Positions 21,607 to 33,664 are shown, numbered from the stretch's first letter. The stretch is 64,000 nt of DNA from Schistosoma haematobium (GCF_000699445.3 NC_067202.1:4061458-4125457), one strand, 5' to 3'. A program made the numbers and translations. The notes: a model not told the origin generated them from the letters alone.

Positions 21607-23540
21607 AAAGCCAGTAATCATCTTCACAACCATTTACTGACAATTCTAACAATCGTGTTAAAACCAATTATTATTATATGTAACAATTTTTGTGTATAAC
21701 TTTCATTGACAACCATATTCTTGATTTACCATTTACATTCATATTATAAATAAAACTAATCATATTGTGTCAGTTCTATGTCATTATGATTATTGTAAAT
21801 GGTTTTCTTTCCCTTTTGGAATAAATGTTTTTGACATTGAAATCTACTTGGCTTGTTTTTGTAAATCAGTTTGATTATTTGTAGCTTGTGTCTATATTGA
21901 AAACGATTATCATTGTAGAGAAATAGTGCGTGTTCTGAATGCGGGTCATCAAATTTTGTAGAGGCTGATTTCCTCTATATCTGACTCCAATTGCTAGTAT
22001 CTCGTTAACTGTGAATTTAATGCAGGCTAAATCTCCTAGTAGAATTATGGATTTACTCGAGATTATTCAAAAGCCTGAACGCCAGTTATAGAGATAGTTT
22101 ATTGTTAAAGATTGGTAAAATCCGCAAGCGTACTGGAAGCAAGCACACAGGGAAACCAAGAGTGTGTGTGTGTTAAAAATCCATATATATATGTTAATCA
22201 AGAATGGATAAATTATTGATTATCTGTGTATTACAACCAATGGGAGAAGAGATTGAAAATTGACATGTGCCCAATCATACTCACACAGAAATTTACATCG
22301 TGGATCGTGTCTAAATTACAGTGAGCAGATAAATAATACAATAGTTGAATGGGCCTACTACAACGTAACGAATTCATATTATCTTAACAGAGAGAGATCT
22401 AAAATCGGAAAGCTATTGATACTTGTTTTGTTCCAGTTTGAAACTTTAAATTGATTTTTGAATTTATATACTTAGTTTTAAGCCAGATTTTAGTTATGTG
22501 AACTTAGATCGAAATAGGTTAAGCGTGATGCGAATCTTGAACCTAGCAACTGAAGATTGAATCCATTGATCGTTAAATTATTACTCGAAATACGTTATTC
22601 AACACTATACATTCATAACTGTACATGGGATTGAACTTAATATTCTTATGACAGATTGACTGTATTTGGAAATGTGGATCCTTGGATTTCAGTTCAGTAC
22701 TTCTATGATAGTCTTTTCTCTGTAGAATTAGAGTTTGTTTCATTGTGAAGCCGATAGACTGCAACATAACAAGTATTAAGTTATTCCCCAATTCTTAATG
22801 ATTGATTGTTTAATCTTCCTCATGTTTTATCGACAACTATGTTAGGAGATTATCATTTGATGTTTTAGCCTTCAAATTATGTACTAGTCTCCAATTATCT
22901 TCTTTTCGTTACTTTCCGTTACTCTGTGAAGACCATGGATATATGTTTTTTCTAGTTTACATATGTCTGTAATTTTTTATAGAGAACACCAGCAATAAAT
23001 TAAAAAGTTAATGCTTCTTTAAGATTTTATATTACTACAACAGTAGTATGGCGTTTTGATTTTCAACTACTAATCCATAGACTTGAATCCAGGTTCATCT
23101 ACTTTAGTTACAGCAAACTGGATAGTATCATTGGACCTCACATTTCAAGTATAACTCGAGATTGAGTATACACAAATCCATACCCTATATATGTTTGTTA
23201 AATATCTTGTGCGATTTCCTTTTTCCGAATTGTAGTATGTAAGGATGTAACTTTTATTCAAGTTACTGTTTTACCCCCACAGGCATTATTCTGGAATGTT
23301 ACTAACAGATATAATAGATTAAGGAACAATAAAAATGAGTTCTCATTAAGGTCATATATATAAATATAAATTAGTTCATTTTATTTATCAAACTCTATGA
23401 ACATTTGTGTTTTATTTTCTGTTAATTTAGTTGAAATAGTGATTATTGTACTCAATATATTGGTTCATATGTTCAGTTATTAGGGTAATATAAACGCTTC
23501 ATACAAATAGTGTAATTCGAAACCAGAGCTTAGAAATCAG

Positions 23541-23541
<1 letters not shown>

Positions 23542-23590
<49 letters not shown>
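23542..23590. repeat. ATT trinucleotide array
   Basis: Pure ATT run of about 49 bp. It produces a poly-Ile frame that is not a gene. Confidence 0.95.
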
Positions 23591-23591
<1 letters not shown>

Positions 23592-25224
23592 GTGATTAAG
23601 CAATCGAAAGTTGAATTCTTGGCATGAAAGAATATCATTTCCATGGCATATTATAGTATTGATTTGTACTTGGATAGTGTTGTTATAGATATATGTGTCT
23701 TCATGTTTTATGGTAGTCATCAGTGAAATATATAAAACTTACATTTCATTGCCTTTCAGAACTTATTCGCTTAGTCTGTCTACACTCATTATCCATTCAT
23801 TTTGACATATTAATAGCACAAATCCATGAGGTCGGCATCAATATTATTGACTTTTGGACGTCCAGTAGTAAATTTTTATTAATGAATTATTAAACTGTGT
23901 TATTTTGCCAATAGTACTCTTGATTAATCGAATCAATCGGATTTTTAGAGCGTCTTAATGACAACAACCTTGTATGTATGTATATTTGCTTATTTGTGTG
24001 ATTAACGCTAAATAAATCGCTAACGTATATTGTGTATATTTCAAAGATCTACAGAACCTAGAATATGTCTGAAAACATTTGTATCTAACTAGCTTCCATT
24101 GAAAACGACCAAGATTTCTCCAGAAAATTAATGCATTATATATCACGTTGCGATTGGAGGATTACTTCCATTATTATTAATAAAAACCTATAAACTGACT
24201 ATGAAATCAAACTTCTGTTCGTACTTCACGCTTTTTTTTCTATCATATGCGGCTCATTTGTAAAAGGATTTTAAAGAATTAAAAAGTGACTATGTTATCA
24301 TTGTCAAGCTTTTGATTAGCAAGCTTATCAAACGGTAATTGATTCATCGTTGATGTGATATATCCATCCTAATTGGATTACATTGATAGTGACATTTGAT
24401 CTTGAACTCCTATATCCCTTCTACATACTTTTCTACTCTGTCATTTCCTCACGTATTCTCAATGCTTAGTCTTTCTCATTGTCATTGCTACTACTCTTTA
24501 GTTATAAATCTTGTTATCTTCAACTCATGGTCTTATTCTAGTAGGGCATCTTTTGTCAACACACATGTGTTTCAGGCTTTGTATTGATGATGTCTGTCTG
24601 CTTGGTCTAAACCCACACTATCCAGCTTCACAGTCTGAGTCTTTATCGTTTAGCCACTCAAGACGTTACTAATCTCCCGTAAAACTGAAATATAGTGAGC
24701 GCTAGTTGATGACAGGGACTCAAATACCACGAGACTCAATTTTTTCCTTTAGATTTGCAGGTACACTTTTTTAATGATTACCAACTGACACGAAATCTAG
24801 ATCAATAAAAATCCAACTACTTGATATCTCAATACTATCCAAACGATATCAAGTCATTTAAACACTAGTGGTGACATTAAAACTTTATCTTCAGAATTTC
24901 GTCCGTACTAGATAGAACTAGGTACATAAGACAATCAAGTGTGAGTTTGTATGTGTTATATCCGAGCGAAGATTAAATCACAAGTAACTTCTGAGACATA
25001 TTAATTGACTAATGTTATCTATATATTCTTATGGTATAACTATTCAACAATTAGTTTATGTATATTTATATTCTTATTATTATAAGCTTTAATTTGACCC
25101 ATAAACTATTACTATACGATTTATCATTCTTGAGTTATGGCCTGTTTATTAATTACTATCTCCCTCATTCACAGCCACTTTTTGGCTTTATTGTGTACAC
25201 ATGTTATTTTCTATTTTATGGTAC

Positions 25225-25455
25225 GTTGTGGTGTGTCTGGTTGATATATAAACCGAGTATGTCTGAAATAAACGATTCGATTCATATTGCAGAAGCTGGT
25301 ATTGAATTCTGGACCCAAGCGGACGGGCTAGGAGGACATAGGACCAATAAGGACGCTAGACTGCTCATACCGGTTGAACGTCATTGGTTTGGCATAGTGC
25401 TAAGATTTGTATAAGTCGTATTTTGATTGCTGGGTAGATCATGTGATAAAAGCCG
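25225..25455 (+). repeat. Unclassified element, possibly LTR-derived
   Basis: TATATAAACCGAGTATG followed by AATAAACGATTCGATTCA, then an unusually GC-rich block (GGACGGGCTAGGAGGACATA). Composition and the TATA/AATAAA pairing look like a transposon edge. Only one copy is in the window, so this is a guess. Confidence 0.3.
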
Positions 25456-25529
25456 GACATAAGATCATAACAGTATGCTCCTTTTACAAATATAAAATTA
25501 TCAGCATGAGGTTGTGAGATTGTTAACTA

Positions 25530-25800
25530 TTTGATTGAGATCATGAATCGATTGATGTTAAACCATCATTAAAAACCTGAAAGCACTGAACGGCCGTTTC
25601 TTCGTAATACAGGACTCCTCAACAGTGGTTTGGGCACCCGAGGAGTATCACAGTCCTTACAAAAATCAAATGAGATTTGTGTGGCGCATATGTATCTGGT
25701 GCCCCCTTATACCAGTATTTATGTGTTCAAATAAATAAGTAACAAACAACAATGCATATCCACAACTCCACACACAGGATTCGAACTCAGGATCTTCGGC
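25530..25800 (-). repeat. HHR-2 repeat interrupted by an R478 fragment
   Basis: The left part (GATTGAGATCATGAATCG to GACTCCTCAACAGTG) and right part (ATGCATATCCACAACTCC, GGATTCGAACTCAGGATC) form one HHR-2 unit on the minus strand, split at stem I of the hammerhead. Confidence 0.75.
25628..25742 (+). mobile_element. R478 3' fragment (about 115 bp)
   Basis: GGTTTGGGCACCCGAGGAGT through GTGTGGCGCATATGTATC to TTCAAATAAATAAGTAA is the last quarter of R478 with its tail. CAACAGTG on the left and CAACAATG on the right look like an 8-bp target duplication with one change, showing 5' truncation on insertion. Confidence 0.75.
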
Positions 25801-26077
25801 CCTGAATTTGGTTTACCTTTTCTTTGTCTGATTGTTGCATATTGTGTTCAACTTACAGTATATCATCTCTCCTATACGTGATTATTTGTTTGCTTTCATT
25901 AGAAAGAACATAATGAACTACTTCACTTGATATTGTTTTACTTGAATCTTCCCATTGATGTTTTTGGACTGAAATTGATCAGTCTCTTATTGGCATATGT
26001 GCATACTGTGCGTATGCCTCGATATTGCCTTAATTTACAAGCATTATAAGCAAAGATGGATAGTGGCTAGCAGTGGA

Positions 26078-26122
26078 ATCCAGGACGCGCGTTTCGTCCT
26101 GTTTGGGACTCGTCAGCTGGAT
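26078..26122 (-). ncRNA. Hammerhead ribozyme, HHR-1 family (left arm)
   Basis: On the minus strand: ATCCAG, CTGACGA, stem II GTCCC...GGAC, GAAA, ACGCGCGT, GTC, CTGGAT. Every core base is present and six stem I pairs form. It is the form published as active in schistosome Smα repeats, as I recall it. Confidence 0.85.
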
Positions 26123-26249
26123 GTACCTGCATCTCAGAGTTGATGTTCACTCTAGGACTCAGTAGCTAAGTGGATAACGCGATGGCGTTTGAAGCGAACG
26201 GTACTGAGTTCGAGTCCCAGAGTGAACACCAACTCTGAGATGCAGGTAC

Positions 26250-26294
26250 ATCCAGCTGACGAGTCCCAAACAGGACGAAACGCACGTCCTGGAT
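26250..26294 (+). ncRNA. Hammerhead ribozyme, HHR-1 family (right arm)
   Basis: Same 45-nt layout on the plus strand, with CTGACGA at 26256-26262, GAAA at 26277-26280 and the GTC cleavage triplet at 26286-26288. One stem III base differs from the left arm (ACGCACGT), which breaks the perfect palindrome. Confidence 0.85.
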
Positions 26295-26934
26295 TCCACT
26301 GCTAGCCACTATCCATCTTTGCTTATAATGAACTACTGTTAGATTGTGTGTTGGTGTATATTCAAAAGTAATCTTTTTATTTTATTCAGTTGTTTATCCT
26401 TTAATCTTCAGAAGAAGAAAAAAACAGTATCATTCGAAATGAATGTCAGACAATTGAATCTCTTTTTTTTAAATGTACAAAATAAGTTACATTTAAAAGT
26501 GATGTTAATCATAATCAGTATCATCACTATCATTAAAATGATCATATTTAGTCTATAAGATTAATCAAAAGTAGGAATTGCATAAACGAATTAAATAACG
26601 TATACATTTATGTACCACTTATTCATAATTGCTCTAATGTCTTCCTTGCATATTTTCTTGATTCTTTTATATTCTCTACCATTCATTCACTATTTCACTT
26701 ATTATTATTGCTTTTTAGCTTGTTTTACATTTTTAGATCCGTAATAATATCCTTGCGTCTATGTTTATGTCTGCATAGTTTGCTCTTTCCCTGAAACATG
26801 TAGTTTATATGTACACGTGAGTGCACATATGCACATAGACATATCCTACCAGTAACTATTCTTTTGCTATATATGCATTAATCTAATCTCGTGTTTGACT
26901 TATATATATACATGGAAGTAATTGTTTTGATATT

Positions 26935-27840
26935 CGTTTAAGTTATACAACCATTGAAAACCTGTCAGCATTGGACGGCTATTTCGTCATGGTGCGCAAC
27001 CGAGACTAAACTCATGATAATAGGTCTCGCATCTGAACGCCTAATCTGTAGGCCACTAAGTCGAGATTCAATAGTGTACAAGTCTAACTTCAATTGATTA
27101 ACAATATTACACAACTATATTCCATTGTTTTCGGTGGATAACTTCCTTGTTTCGTGCTTGGTTTTATTCTATTTTATTATTCTGTTAACATGTTGCTATA
27201 ATACATTATTTTTTTTTACTTCTGTCATCACATTCATGAAAAAATTGTGTGAATCATTATGAAGCAGTATTAGAAGAATACGATGAGGAGCTTCTCCACT
27301 TGTAATCACTGAGATAGTAATTAGTACAGGAAACTTTCTTTTTATCTACTTGGTTAGAACCTTTTCCAAATATTCCCATATTAATTGTTGACAAGTAAAT
27401 TGGCTATTGTTAGTTATGGTGTTGTGAATATATTCATAGACTAGAACAAATGGCCGAGTGATGTTATGTTTCACATCTAAATAATAATTGATGTTGGCAA
27501 TTGACAATTTCAGTACAGTTATGTGATTATTCTTGTTAGGTTCTGTTTTTTTTTTGTTTTACACTCCACATAATTGAACTCCTCCACTAGCCTCAGCTTC
27601 TCACTGGAACTCCAGAAAATTACCTTTCCTAATTAATCATTAGTAAGCACATGATGATTGTTATAATAGAGTGTTTCGAAGAATATTAAATTTGAATTTT
27701 CGCGCCACGACAACTATTAAAAACTAGGAAGCACTAAACAAAGAGTTCGTTCTAACTTTTTTTGGCTCTTCAGTTGTACACACTCAAGATTCCTGAAAGG
27801 GTCCAATTCAGTAATCTCCACAGGACCCTATGATAAGAAT
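26935..27840 (-). repeat. HHR-2 head-to-tail pair, decayed and interrupted
   Basis: Unit 1 runs from ACCATTGAAAACCTGTCAGC through CGGCTATTTCGTCATGG and GTCTAACTTCAATTGAT. It resumes after about 360 unrelated bases (27190-27560) with ATTGAACTCCTCCACTAGCC and TCATTAGTAAGCACATGATG. Unit 2 starts at about 27700 in the same orientation (AACTATTAAAAACTAGGAAG, CACTAAACAAAGAGTTCG). Neither hammerhead is intact. Confidence 0.55.
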
Positions 27841-28384
27841 TACAAAGTATTTACTGGTGATTTCTGTTGACAAGTAATTCTTGAATTTCTAGTGAAAATA
27901 CGTAATCACCTGAATTCTGTTTCATTATAAAATGTAACTTGAATTAAAACAGTTGTATTTTTTTAAGGTTTGTTGCTCAGTTGTGTATCTAAGCATTTCC
28001 TACATGTACATATTGCTAAAATCATAGTTTGAACATGCATATTTAAAGTATGTACATGTAGTTACTAAATCTCGTTATATCATAAATCGAAGCATTGGTG
28101 TTGTCTACATTCAATTCTTAACTACTACACCACTTGTATTGCCTCCCATCAATTCAACTAAATTTCGGAAAAAGACATTTAACCAATCAATATATATTGC
28201 TGACTAGTTAGAATGGATAATCCATCTTTATTTATATTTCATTAAATTGATTAAACTATTATCAGTGTAAAGAGTTTGTATAGATTATGCAGTTTAACCA
28301 TGTCTAGTAAGGAGGCATTTACTCATTGATGTCGTTGAATTATGGCTTCCCATCATCACGAATTCATGACAATTAAGATTGCAA

Positions 28385-28475
28385 ACTACTGGATGTCGAC
28401 TTAGTGATTTGAAAGTTAAGTACTCACCATATGACCTGAAGGTGATCTTGAGTTCGACCCTCGGTTTTTGTAATG
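28385..28475 (+). repeat. tRNA-like fragment of a SINE
   Basis: GACTTAGTGATTTGAAAGTT with a CTTGAGTTCGACCCTCGG B-box match. No hammerhead nearby. Confidence 0.35.
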
Positions 28476-28544
28476 TGGTTAGTGTGAACTATTGATGAGT
28501 CCTGTATTGGAATGTGTTATAATTTCTCTTATTACGATCCAGCT

Positions 28545-28800
28545 CCTTGGATCACTACTTCACTCGACAAGTCCCCAAATTAAAACAAGGTTTAGCAGAA
28601 ACGTATTTATATTCCAAATAAACAAAAGCTGGATGGGAATTAGGAATCACAATAATAAAAACATTAATACATTCATAATGCTACACAAGATTCTAGATTC
28701 TTCTCCAAACATTTGCTAGCACTGACTATCTAAAAAAATAACCAATCTGCATACCCCAACACAATACTGCACGAAACTTGCTTTAATCCAATCTATGTCC
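28545..28800 (-). mobile_element. LTR-like dispersed repeat, copy 2
   Basis: Reverse-complement relative of 17341-17603. Plus-strand strings CACTCGACAAGTCCCCAAAT, TACTGCACGAAACTTGC and TTTAATCCAATCTATGTCC mark it. A 75-codon frame over it is a shadow. Confidence 0.4.
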
Positions 28801-29200
28801 ATCTAATAGAATGAAACAGTTGTCCAATGCTTTCAATGATTGTTTAATTAAAGTCATTTTGTTATGTGGATAGTAATTTGTTACTCATTAAATTGTAGTG
28901 TATTACTATGCTACCTTATAACTATTATATAAAACTATATGAAATTGTTTGATAACCTCATATTATCTATCTGTCATGAATAAAAAGTGTACAAGGAAAT
29001 GTTTTCCACATTTTTTTTCTTAATTTTTCAAATTTCTACACGTAAACATCTTTGTGTTTTTTCTTCTTCTGTTTATTGAAAGAAAAAAACAAATGAATTA
29101 AAATTGAATTCTGTCCACATTCATTTGTCAACTGTTGTTTTCTTTATTGTTGTTCTTTTCTTCTCCTCTTTCTCACTCACTCTCCTGCCTCTCTCTCCCA

Positions 29201-29202
<2 letters not shown>

Positions 29203-29231
<29 letters not shown>
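29203..29231. repeat. CA dinucleotide array
   Basis: Pure CA run of 29 bp after a CT-rich stretch. Confidence 0.95.
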
Positions 29232-29233
<2 letters not shown>

Positions 29234-29741
29234 TCAACTAAACTGTCGATTTATTTCATTACTTTTCATTAGAAATAACTGCTAATTAATTATTCACTTC
29301 CGAACAGATAGAGATAGAGAGAGAAAAGCATACTACATTCACATTCTAGAATATACATATATCTATGTACATATGAACAAATAATGAATTAGCAACCTAT
29401 TTTTAGGAAAAGAGAATAAAAAAGAGGAACTTGAGAAGAAGAAAAATCCCTTTTCTTAATTGTTTACCTTTTTTTAATTTTCGAGTTCTATTACTGTTCT
29501 ATGTAAATGAATTTATAAAATAACTAAATCACTTATAAGTAATACAGAATCTAGCATATATACATATTATAGGTTCAAGTTGTTTGTCTCTATCAACACA
29601 GTAAAATGTAATTATCAAGATCAATGTTAGAATAATAAAAGTAGCAACATTATCAGTGGTTGTGATTTAAAAAAAAGGAAGAATGAATTCAGTGAATTAA
29701 CATGAGCACATGATCATTTTGAAACTAAAGGGGAAAAATTG

Positions 29742-30193
29742 GCCTGGTACGGCCAAGAGTGGGGAGAGTCCGCTCTCCCTCTAGAAATGCTCTCATACGG
29801 CCACACGTATACAGCCTCTGCCAGGGAAGTCCTACTCACTGCCTTCTCGCACCACGGGTGTTGTTTACGAAAATGAGAGGACGAAAAGCGAATGTTCGGC
29901 GCTTTAACCGGATTCCAAACCATTGGTGCACATGGGTTCCAGTATCCTGAGGGAACAAATGTCGTATGAACCAGTTGTTGGTCACCGGCTACCATGGGAC
30001 TGCATCTCCTCACGATGCTCCATTGCCTTATGGGTCAGACTTTTAGGCCAAAGGCTCGGGGTGTGCCCCCCTAGGAAAACCACGTGATTCGGTTTGGGCA
30101 CCCGGGCAGTATCACAGCCCTCACACATATCGAATGAGATTTGTGTGGCGCATATGTATTTGGTGCCTCCTTGTACCAATATCTATGTGTTGA
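29742..30193 (+). mobile_element. R478 repeat, near-complete copy
   Basis: Lacks about 20 bases at the 5' end and the AAATA tail. AAAAATTG flanks it at 29734-29741 and 30194-30201, a probable target duplication. Almost identical in sequence to 33190-33664. Overlapping frames of 63-99 codons lie on both strands and encode nothing I recognise. Confidence 0.8.
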
Positions 30194-31344
30194 AAAAATT
30201 GTGTACAATTCTAATCATATTATCCAACATCTTTAACCATTTAGTTACAATTTGTTCTAACCATGGCTAAAGTAGTTTATATTTACCAATTTACAACATG
30301 ATTTGTGAAGAATGAAAAAAATTCGCTGAATAAAAGGCATAATACAATTTTTTTAAAAATTAAGCTGTAGGGAAAAATGAAGAGCGAATACATTTGTCAT
30401 ATTGTAACTTGTTCTGATCTATTTAATCTAATTTCTCCAACCATTCGTCATGATAATCGTTTACACCATTATCAGGTAGTCTCTTAGCTTACCAACATGA
30501 ACGGATACCCCTTCCTCCTAATTCAAATTATTGTTCGAAACAATTCCATTACATTTCATTAAACAATGTGTTGTTGTTAATCTTAAACTGTCTAATCCAA
30601 AAAAACTAACATTGTCCGTTTCGGTTTAATCTAATCGTCATTAACTTCACATATTCTGACAACATGTCTAGGATTGGTCTATCTTGCCTCTCTTCCATCT
30701 AATTTTCACGTCAACCAGCATTATACTTTACAACCGACTGTGACTAGCCATTTATAACACATGTCACAACCACCGTAGTGAATGAAAGTTTACAGCCTCG
30801 ATTTGGTATTTGTACCTGATTATGTACACATTAAGTAAGCATTACTCACTTGGATCGTTTTCTCCCTATTCGCAAAAGATACTTCGAAGACTTCTGTTAG
30901 AAAGTACTAGTACCCTACAAATCAATCTTCACAACCATAGGGTAATACTGCTCGGAATGCCATTCATTGTTTGCAATTCAGAGAGAATATTTCGCTTGTA
31001 TCATAAATAGGGCACATACTCAAAATCCAAAAGAGATTTTGGAACCTGTTTTCCTAAATACCATTCTGATTTAATTCATGAGCGATTGACTTTAGGTCTC
31101 ATATTTTAAAAGATTGTGTCAGTAGATATGATTTTTCCTCGATTATTACAGTAGAGCGTTCTTCTTTTTTTATCAGTGAATGGTGATTCTCCATACATCT
31201 GTTGAGTAAAAAATACACGACCAGTTCACTGACTTGATAAAACAATGTTTTATCAATGTAACGAACATCTGTTTTGCATGATAATGAAAATCATTAATGA
31301 CCAAAACAGGTAATGTAATGAATTAAACATTTTTAAAACATAAA

Positions 31345-31756
31345 TGTTGGGGTTATCCAGAAAACTCCTCGTAAAAGACAAGAAAGGCTCAGGAAAACAC
31401 TAAGAAGCGTTTTATTCAATCAGCGTTCAGTTGAAGTTTAGCCAGAAACATCAAGAAAGTGAAAAGTCACATATAGAGTTTCTGATTGGCTGATTACTAT
31501 ACTGCTACTATGTTTAGTAGTATTCCGGAATTTTCGGGAAACCCAACGACATCTAAAATACTATAAAAGCCCTATATTTTCTGTACTAAAATGAACCTTT
31601 GGAGTAATGTGCTTCTTGTATATTTTGCGCCTTTTCTCTCGTGTTTAAGTCGCTGTGTACTTCTAGCTTGTTGTTTACGAGAATAGCTTAGGAACTGAAT
31701 ATAACGTTCAATTAACAAGACTTATCAATAAATAGTAATATAACTCTTCTTCAACA
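31345..31756 (+). mobile_element. Solo-LTR-like element
   Basis: Begins TGTTGGGGTTATCCAGAAAA, ends TTCTTCAACA, and contains GATTGGCTGATTA (inverted CCAAT), TATAAAAGCC at about 31563 and CAATAAATAG near the end. This is the order of an LTR promoter and polyadenylation signal. No 4-6 bp target duplication is evident and no internal retrotransposon sequence adjoins it. Confidence 0.45.
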
Positions 31757-31814
31757 TTATCCTGTTTTTGTATTCACTTGAGCAATTTATATTTTCCGAA
31801 AGATAATAGCAACT

Positions 31815-32142
31815 GATGGTTAGAGACCTTGAATGACATGGCTCAAAATCGTTTGCGATGGCGCAGGTGCTCTCACTCTTTGTGTTCTCCCAAATTCTAA
31901 TATCCTGAATCGTCCTTGTCTCTTTTTTTCTCTTTCCAAATTTATTTCACTGGTTTATACTATTTAAATAAGATCTTCAAACCCTAATCTTTCCGATTCT
32001 GCTTATACTCTTACCACCTCTATCACTACGGGATTTGAATCGACATCTGCATCTCTGTGCTAATGTGGTGTGGCAACTCGAACTGATGTACGTACATACG
32101 AAGTTCTACGTTGTTACTGACTGACTGACTGACTGATATTTT
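31815..32142 (+). mobile_element. LINE-B 3' end with legible RT C-terminus
   Basis: TGGTTAGAGACCTTGAATGA reads WLETLNDMAQNR, followed by RWRRC and HSLCS, then a stop. This is the C-terminal motif of an RTE-like schistosome LINE polyprotein. The 3' UTR follows (TTCAAACCCTAATCTTTCCG, GGCAACTCGAACTGATGTAC) and a clean (GACT)n tail. It links the dispersed GACT-tailed fragments to a LINE. Confidence 0.75.
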
Positions 32143-32592
32143 CCGATTATTAGAAGTGGAATAGGGATTATTCAGCTTGTTGGCAATTAATGTATTTTTA
32201 AACTTTTATTCAAAAATCAACGCTTTGTTTGATATCTATATCTAAACTTTATCCATTTCAATATGTATATACACAGATCAATGTTATCTCTATGTACTAT
32301 TTAAGATTAGATTCATCTTCTTTTTTTCTTTTCTAAAATAGTAATACAGCAAAAATGTGTCTAATATTCACATACTTTTATGAAACATTAATTAACATCA
32401 TTATTGCATCGTCGTTATTATTTTTCCTTTTCAAGTGTCCTCCCATTTACCAAAAACAAGTTGTCCGCAGATTTTCTCGAAAAAGAAAACTTAATTACAT
32501 ATTACTTATACACTGATTCGTTCCATAGTTAGTTACACAAGTAATCGTAATATCAGTACAAGATTTTGACATTTTCTATTTTCCATATCTTT

Positions 32593-32595
<3 letters not shown>

Positions 32596-32628
<33 letters not shown>
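32596..32628. repeat. TA dinucleotide array
   Basis: Pure TA run; a second lies at 32868-32913. Confidence 0.95.
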
Positions 32629-32631
<3 letters not shown>

Positions 32632-32863
32632 CCTCCGTTATATTTTATAAAGTTTTTATTTCGGCTTTATCATTTCTTTCTCTGTGCTCACTCCTCCCTT
32701 CACTTACTGTTATTACTACTACTGCTACTTATACTATTTACCACCAACTGTAGTACATTACATTCCTTCAATTTTTCAGTTTCAAATTACATATACATAC
32801 TGTCTATCTTTATTACATGTATTCGTTTGTAAGTTTTGGTGTACATTTATTTGACTGTATATA

Positions 32864-32867
<4 letters not shown>

Positions 32868-32913
<46 letters not shown>
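32868..32913. repeat. TA dinucleotide array
   Basis: Pure AT run of about 46 bp. Confidence 0.95.
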
Positions 32914-32916
<3 letters not shown>

Positions 32917-33189
32917 ATCTATCCACTCTCTATTCTGTTTAATCGGCTTGTGTTTGCGCTTTCATCGTCATTCCTTTGTTGTCCATCTGTTGTGTTAACT
33001 TTTTTCTAGTAAAAAAAATTGGTGTAATAACATCAGTGTATATCAAACAATATTGATTTTAAATAAATAGGATTTTTGATATTTCTCTTTTCATAATTAC
33101 GTGTAAATAATGGATAATATTGTTATATTTATACATATTGGCGGTAATTGACAGAAAATCATTCACCTAGGTTTCGTCATAGTTAATAC

Positions 33190-33664
33190 GACCCCAGATG
33201 CCCTGGTATGGCCGAAAGTGGGGTGGGCCCGCCCTCCCTCTCGAAATGCTCTCATACGGCCACACGTATACAGCCTCTGCCAGGGAAGTCCTACTCACTG
33301 CCTTCTCGCACCACGGGTGTTGTTTACGAAAATGAGAGGACGAAAAGCGAATGTTCGGCGCTTTAACCGGATTCCAAACCATTGGTGCACATGGGTTCCA
33401 GTATCCTGAGGGAACAAATGTCGTATGAACCAGTTGTTGGTCACCGGCTACCATGGGACTGCATCTCCTCACGATGCTCCATTGCCTTATGGGTCAGACT
33501 TTTAGGCCAAAGGCTCGGGGTGTGCCCCCTAGGAAAACCACGTGATTCGGTTTGGGCACCCGGGCAGTATCACAGCCCTCACACATATCGAATGAGATTT
33601 GTGTGGCGCATATGTATTTGGTGCGTCCTTGTATCAATGTTTATGTGTTGAAATAAATAATAAA
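33190..33664 (+). mobile_element. R478 repeat, full length with perfect 12-bp target duplication
   Basis: CATAGTTAATAC at 33178-33189 recurs exactly at 33665-33676. The element is 475 bp, starts CCCCAGATGCCCTGG and ends AAATAAATAATAAA. The intact duplication and the near identity with the 29.7 kb copy point to recent movement. Confidence 0.88.

Larger units (their letters stand above)
25930..26340. repeat. Smα-like (HHR-1) palindrome with two opposed hammerheads
   Basis: Arms 26042-26153 and 26219-26330 (112 bp each) are reverse complements with two differences. The 65-bp centre is a tRNA-like block: A-box side CTCAGTAGCTAAGTGG, B-box side GAGTTCGAGTCCC. The upstream part (CTTGAATCTTCCCATTGATG, CAGTCTCTTATTGGCATATG) is the usual HHR-1 leader. 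The centre of symmetry falls where GGACTC occurs in both orientations, suggesting an inverted joint at microhomology. Confidence 0.9.

Noticed and set aside
25261..25414. End of a 118-codon frame starting at 25058
   Set aside because: The first half is AT-driven and hydrophobic, and the second half runs through a GC-rich repeat-like block. No domain.
29714..30179. Frames of 63-99 codons on both strands of R478 copies as a protein-coding gene
   Set aside because: They recur in every R478 copy, on both strands, with stops in the less conserved copies and no recognisable domain. They reflect the GC-rich repeat.
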